DNA from: Marsupella aquatica
Taxonomy: Eukaryota; Marchantiophyta
Direction: 5' to 3'
DNA length: 64,000 nt
NCBI GenBank assembly: GCA_973895155.1
Contig: OZ316896.1
Location: 20,708,001 to 20,772,000 of the forward strand
The notes under the pieces: generated by a model
What the model was told of the DNA's origin: nothing
Database searches by the model: none
What the model saw: only the letters and a program-made list of their open reading frames with translations
Shown: positions 59,600-64,000 of the stretch, one piece after another
Layout: each line of letters begins with the position of its first letter
Numbering within the stretch: position 1 is the stretch's first letter
Translations under genes and position numbers: made by a program

Positions 59600-61030
59600 A
59601 CACACAAGAAAGCAACTTAGCAAAGTTGCACATCTTCCAATATGGGGTGATAGGTGAAGCAAAAGAGAGGGGGGAGTAAGGGGGACAATAGAGGAGAGGG
59701 GGATGGCCGGGCAAGGTGGCAAGGGGATTAGGGAAGAGAGCACAAGGGTGACTGGGCAGTGTGGGTTGTCGGGTCAAGAGAAGTGGCAAGGACAAGGACC
59801 CGGGACGAGGATACAGGGGGTTCCCAAAAGGGGGAGACCATGGGGGTGGATAGGTGGGTAAACCCAAAGAGGGAGGGCAGCCTCTGGATGGTCAACATCG
59901 GACGGGAGGGCAGGGGGAAGGGGATCTCCAGGTAAAGGTGGGTTAAGAGGAACCGGGGGGGACAGCAGGGGATAGAACAGATGGGGCCACGGGCTCACAG
60001 AGAGGGGGGTCATCAGGAAGTCACACCACCGATGAGGGGGCGGGGCGGCAAGGGGAACAGGAGGGCAACTGGGGGGTCAACCAAAGCCGTGATAACTGGA
60101 GAAGAAGGGGGCCTCGAAGGGAAGACAACATGATCAGACAAAAGGAAAGCAAAGGGACCCCGGCCGAGGAAGGGGGGCCAGGGATGGCTCATAAGGAAGG
60201 TCTGGAACAGGAGGCCTCGGTCATCGGGGAGAGGCTCCATAAATCATCCATCAAGATCCTCCCCATGACACAGCCAAGGACAAGGGTGGACGGGGGACAA
60301 TGGAGGGGATGAGGAGGGGGAGACAACTGCGCGCTTGCAGGCACACAAACGGTGGGAAGACATCACAAGAGCAAAACAACAGGAAAGGACGGAAAGGAAC
60401 ACGAGGGCACAGACATAAATGACAAGGAGGGGAAGCCAAAGAAGAATAACCTCAAACCGGAGAAGGATCCCCCCAAAAACACAGCAACAAGTCGCCCCGA
60501 GGTCCCCAACGCCAGGCAGCAACCCGGCCCCACGCAAGCCCAAACAGGACACTGCCCGGACGGTAGAGCCAACCCGACCAACAACGTCCCCAAGAAATCT
60601 GGGTGCTACCAAGAGAGCCGCAGTGACAACCAGCCAGCAAAAACCAGAGCCTCAAGCCAACTTCACACACAGCCCATGGTCAGGCACCCACCCGCCAAAA
60701 CCCGCCGCATGCAGCCCCAGGGCCAAAACCAGCTCACCAGAACCCACAGCAAAAGTGGACCCCCAACCCACCGGGTAGGTAACAGCGCGACACCAATGCA
60801 GCACAAAAGCCAAGGGCAGAAGGGTGGTGGCAAAGGAGGGCCAGCCACATGCGCAGCCACTCCCCCAAGCGAGTCTGAAGTCGAAGGGTTAGCCCCCGCT
60901 AACGACCTCCCCTCCACAAGGTCGGGGGCATTATTAACTCCTACAATAAAGGGTTGCACCATTTTTGAAGTGGTAGTCATTCAAATTTTCAGGGCACGAA
61001 AAATGAGAAATCCTGTTAGAGAGAAGGTAT
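59600..61030 (+). other. purine-rich region with Lys/Pro/Gln-rich open frame
   Basis: The left part (59660-60340) is extremely G/A-rich on the plus strand. The right part holds an open frame (60352-61032) reading low-complexity Lys, Pro, Gln, Thr (KDGKEHEGTDINDKEGKPKK, NQPAKTRASSQ), and a second plus-strand frame is also open through 60419-60778. The composition recalls disordered nucleic-acid-binding ORF1 proteins of LINEs, but no RNA-binding motif or element ends could be shown. It may be a degraded retroelement 5' part. Confidence 0.3.
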
Positions 61031-61219
61031 AATGCCAAAAATTGAATTTAGTTTAGTGTGAATGGAAAAGAGACACCATTGTTACAAAGCAGCTCATTTG
61101 CTCATAAATATATTACTCCAATATTTGGGGTGATTTTTTATATTTGATTTTTGTGTCATTTTCATTGCCAAAAATACAAAAATATAATGCTCAAAGACAT
61201 AGTAAAGACATGGCATGGC

Positions 61220-61800
61220 GTTGATGACAAGGTGTTGAGCAAGGGGCACACTTTTACTTGACAACATCTTTTTACTTTATGGTATTTTTCACATGACAAC
61301 ATTTTTGGCATCATACATTTTTTTTATTTCATGACATCTTTCACATAACAACATCTTTGGCTAAACAATTTCTTTCTGTTAACGACGTCTTTGTATTTGA
61401 CGATATCATTTACTTGATGAAATCTTTCACATGACCACATCTTTCACAAAATGACTTTTTTTTCTTAACGATATGTTTTATTTGATGAAGTCTTTCATAT
61501 AATGACATCTTTGGCAAAAACAACTTCTTATTTTTTAGTGATATTTTTTTATTTAATAACATCTTTCATATAACCACATCTTTGACAAAATGATTTTTGC
61601 TTTTGTAACAACATCTTTTCACTTCACTTAACAACATCTTGGGCGTCACAACTTCTTCTTTCTTAACGATATGTTTTTAGTTCACAACATTTTTTGCATA
61701 AAGATATCTTAGACATCTCACAACTTCTTCTTTCTTAACTACATTTTTTTAGTTCACAACATTTTTCACATAAAGATATCTTAGACATCACGACATCTGG
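61220..61800. repeat. degenerate ACATCTTT minisatellite
   Basis: About 580 bases built from imperfect 25-45-base units with the words (a)acaacatctttca, cacaactt-ttctttcttaac, gatatgttttt, and agttcacaacatttttcacataaagatatcttagacat. The last unit type is present twice almost unchanged (about 61640-61710 and 61718-61795). Confidence 0.85.
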
Positions 61801-62099
61801 ATATTAAACTAGTTAAATTATTAACCAAGCACGAGACTGAACCGGGCGCAAAGAGGTTTTAGTTTGGCAGCCAAAAAAATTGGTCGCTGCATCACCACGA
61901 CCAAGCAGTGTATGGAAATATGTTTTCTCATGGAAACCACAATGTCTTCCCGAAATAGCAGCCATGGTGCTGAAAGCAGATGAATCGACAAAGTGAGAAG
62001 GACATGCCATCATTTAATAAAAGAAACCTCTCTATTATAAAACGTGGGAGTCTGTTCTTCAATCTATTAAAGTGGACTGATTCCCTGTGCCATTTACAG
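61801..62099. other. non-coding lead-in to the IleRS exons
   Basis: This stretch would be intron sequence of the synthetase gene or the junction to the repeat. No exon with the HIGH-region of IleRS is seen here or further left. Confidence 0.5.
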
Positions 62100-64000
62100 A
62101 GGTTTGGAGTATGGGCAGAGTGGGACAAGCCATATCTTACTCTGCAGCCAGAATATGAAGCTGCACAGGTTTGAGCTCTCTTGCAGTGTATATTGTGGTT
62201 GCAATGGGTTTCAATGTACTCGTAAATGAAGCGATGAGAAACTGTGGTGCCTACGGTGTAACTAAGGCTGCTCTCAGTTGAGAAGATTCCAAATTTAATC
62301 TCTCAATTTACTCAGCCGTTTAAGGTTTCCCGACCCTCAAAGTGTACGCCCTGAAATTTTGTACAACAGATTGGAGTTTTTGGACAAATGATACTGAATG
62401 GTCACATCTACAGGGGAAAGAAACGCGTACACTGGAACCCTTCTTCCCAGACTGCTTTAGCAGAGGCTGAGCTTGAGGTGCACACACTCTCAATCATAGC
62501 AAACCAGTGCTAAATGGAAGAAACACATATTCAAGAATTATTCTTTGTAAAGTCTTGGGTGCAAGCGCATGTTTTCCTCTCCTGTGCATATTAATGAAAT
62601 CTCTTATGAGCATTGCCTGATAATTATATGTGCGATCTCGAACCTTGGCTTGGGTAGTGCAATCATTAATCCATGTCCTTATAAACGCCGTTGTACAGTA
62701 TCCTGAGGGTCATGTTTCCCGTAGCATATACGTTGTGTTCAAAATGACTCAGTTAGGGGACAATTTTCCAAGGGAATTGGGAGCCCTCCTTCCTGAGCTG
62801 GGTGTGGCTATTTGGACCACTACTCCGTGGACAATACCAGCCAATGCTGGTAAGTTTTACTGGTTCCGGTAAGGGAGTGATGGGAAGACCATCTGTGTAC
62901 CTTGTTTCTGTGGAACTAGGCTAACCAATGCCTTTATTTGTTGTCCCTTCTCTGTCTCCCCATTGAGCTTTCTTGTGTATAATTTGAAAACCTTTCCTGG
63001 GAAGTTTTCATATCTAGGTCATTGTTTTGTGATCAAACATTTTGGACTCTATTGGCTCATATGTGATCATTCGTATTTGCATGATTAGACTTTTGAAGAG
63101 TGGTTATCCTCAGTGGACATCTCACACTAGCATCGGAAAGATTTCTGTAATGGGTGACTAGCATGGAGAGCTCAGTCTCAATCTCGCAGGGTGCTAATTG
63201 TTAGTGGTCGTCACTTGAACCTGTAGAAGTAAAATGGAGTTTTCGATGTATAAAAAATTTAACGGTTTCATCGTCATTTTCATTGCAGCTGTTGCTGTCA
63301 ATGATAAACTCACGTACGCAATTGTAGAACTGAAACCACTTCCTAGTGAGGAAGCTGAGAGCCCATCACCAAAAACTGACTCAGGAAACAAAAGGGTAGG
63401 GTCAGGATTGGGGAGGCCACAGGTTAGGTACCTGGTGGTTGCTGCAGACCTTGTTGCTACGTTGCAGGAGAAATGGAAAGTAGCTCTTGAAGTAAAGGGA
63501 ACTTTCCCTGGGTCTGCACTGGAGAACAGCAGGTTCTTTTCTACGCCTTGAACCTTTCCTTGGTTAGTATTTACTGTTTCCCAGATCCTGTGATCGAGAG
63601 ATGGTGTGGTTATGGATTGTTAAAACCAAGGGAGAGCAACAAATCATAACCCGATTTGATACAAGATTTACAAGGGGAGGGGATGGTGGCACCACATTGA
63701 GTTGGGTTTTTTTGGGGGGGTTTTTTTCTCTCTCTCTAGATGATACTTTTCTGAAATGATTTATCGCTGCATTTTCTCGTCGGAGCTGGAAAATTCACCG
63801 TCACTTTTTGGTGCTAGCCAGGATCACGAAGAGATATGTTGGGCTGAATGGACGACCACTCTTTCTGATCATACCTCGGCCATGGGACACTGATAGCAGC
63901 TTAATCTGTTTCTTGTAGATACAAGCACCCCCTTGGTGGAACGGGAGAGCCCAGTCGTCATTGGGGGTGAATACATCACAACAGAGTCAGGGACTGGGTT
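62100..64000 (+). pseudogene. isoleucyl-tRNA synthetase fragment (5'-truncated, frameshifted)
   Basis: Five consecutive exons: 62100-62168 ([20 protein letters not shown]), 62370-62477 ([20 protein letters not shown], then [10 protein letters not shown]), 62699-62849 (YPEGHVSRSIY, then WTTTPWTIPANA), 63289-63532 (AVAVNDKLTYAIVELKPLPS, then YLVVAADLV) and 63919 to the window edge (ESPVVIGGEYITTESGTGL). Borders are GT-AG and phases agree. These blocks are the class Ia catalytic-core entry and CP1 editing region of IleRS, the enzyme charging tRNA-Ile. The N-terminal half with the HIGH motif is absent upstream. In the last exon one extra base in the C5/TTGG stretch at about 63928-63935 breaks the frame between YKHPL and ERESPVV. 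The introns show that it is not a retrocopy. It is most simply a truncated duplicate or a gene split by insertion. The call depends on no 5' exons lying outside the window and on no sequencing error. Confidence 0.8.

Noticed and set aside
59580-60612. Several minus-strand Pro/Leu-rich frames
   Set aside because: They are complements of the purine-rich strand and look like shadows of its composition.

Overview
This is a eukaryotic nuclear window from a land plant. Coding regions are split by short GT-AG introns. They include a plastid-type acyl-ACP thioesterase (FatB family), a plant DUF4228/PADRE-type protein and a RING-PHD protein of the plant PHRF1-like type. Genes are far apart, in AT-rich, repeat-laden DNA with retroelement remnants. 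I see no rRNA, CRISPR or prokaryotic feature. A large, repeat-rich genome such as a lycophyte, fern or bryophyte would fit, but the species cannot be fixed from the sequence.

Layout. 0-1.3 kb: intronless DUF4228/PADRE gene (+). 4.6-6.1 kb: two-exon membrane-anchored TPR protein (-). 6.2-10.5 kb: AT-rich spacer with diverged tandem repeats. 10.5-11.7 kb: intron-free, broken copy of an O-acetylserine (thiol)lyase (-), read as a processed pseudogene. 12-23.5 kb: spacer with many two-copy tandem duplications, a CT microsatellite and a tRNA-derived SINE-like unit. 23.6-26.8 kb: six-exon FatB-like thioesterase (-), whose 3' coding end carries a 38-bp tandem duplication. 27-40 kb: spacer made of local tandem repeats and possible SINE pieces. 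40.2-48.6 kb: large RING-PHD-(SRI-like) gene (-), rebuilt from at least 11 phase-compatible exons. 49.2-49.4 kb: fold-back inverted repeat. 50.0-50.35 kb: unidentified coding-like exon (+). 50.50-52.98 kb: 5'-truncated LINE with a perfect 17-bp target-site duplication. 55.9-59.3 kb: element-like ORF block (-), where one frame of about 1,020 codons is broken only by one TAA and one TAG. 59.6-61.0 kb: purine-rich, Lys/Pro/Gln-rich region. 61.2-61.8 kb: ACATCTTT-rich degenerate minisatellite. 62.1-64.0 kb: five consecutive exons of an isoleucyl-tRNA synthetase gene (+), without its 5' half and with a frameshift.

The genes do not form a pathway. Those that look intact are the PADRE gene, the TPR gene, the FatB-like gene (with an altered tail) and the RING-PHD gene. 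The more unusual items are the long stop-interrupted ORF block, the FatB tail created by a local duplication, the general tendency to short two-copy tandem duplications, and the LINE with both target-site copies still identical. All exon borders were read by eye from frame, GT-AG sites and family knowledge, with no transcript data.
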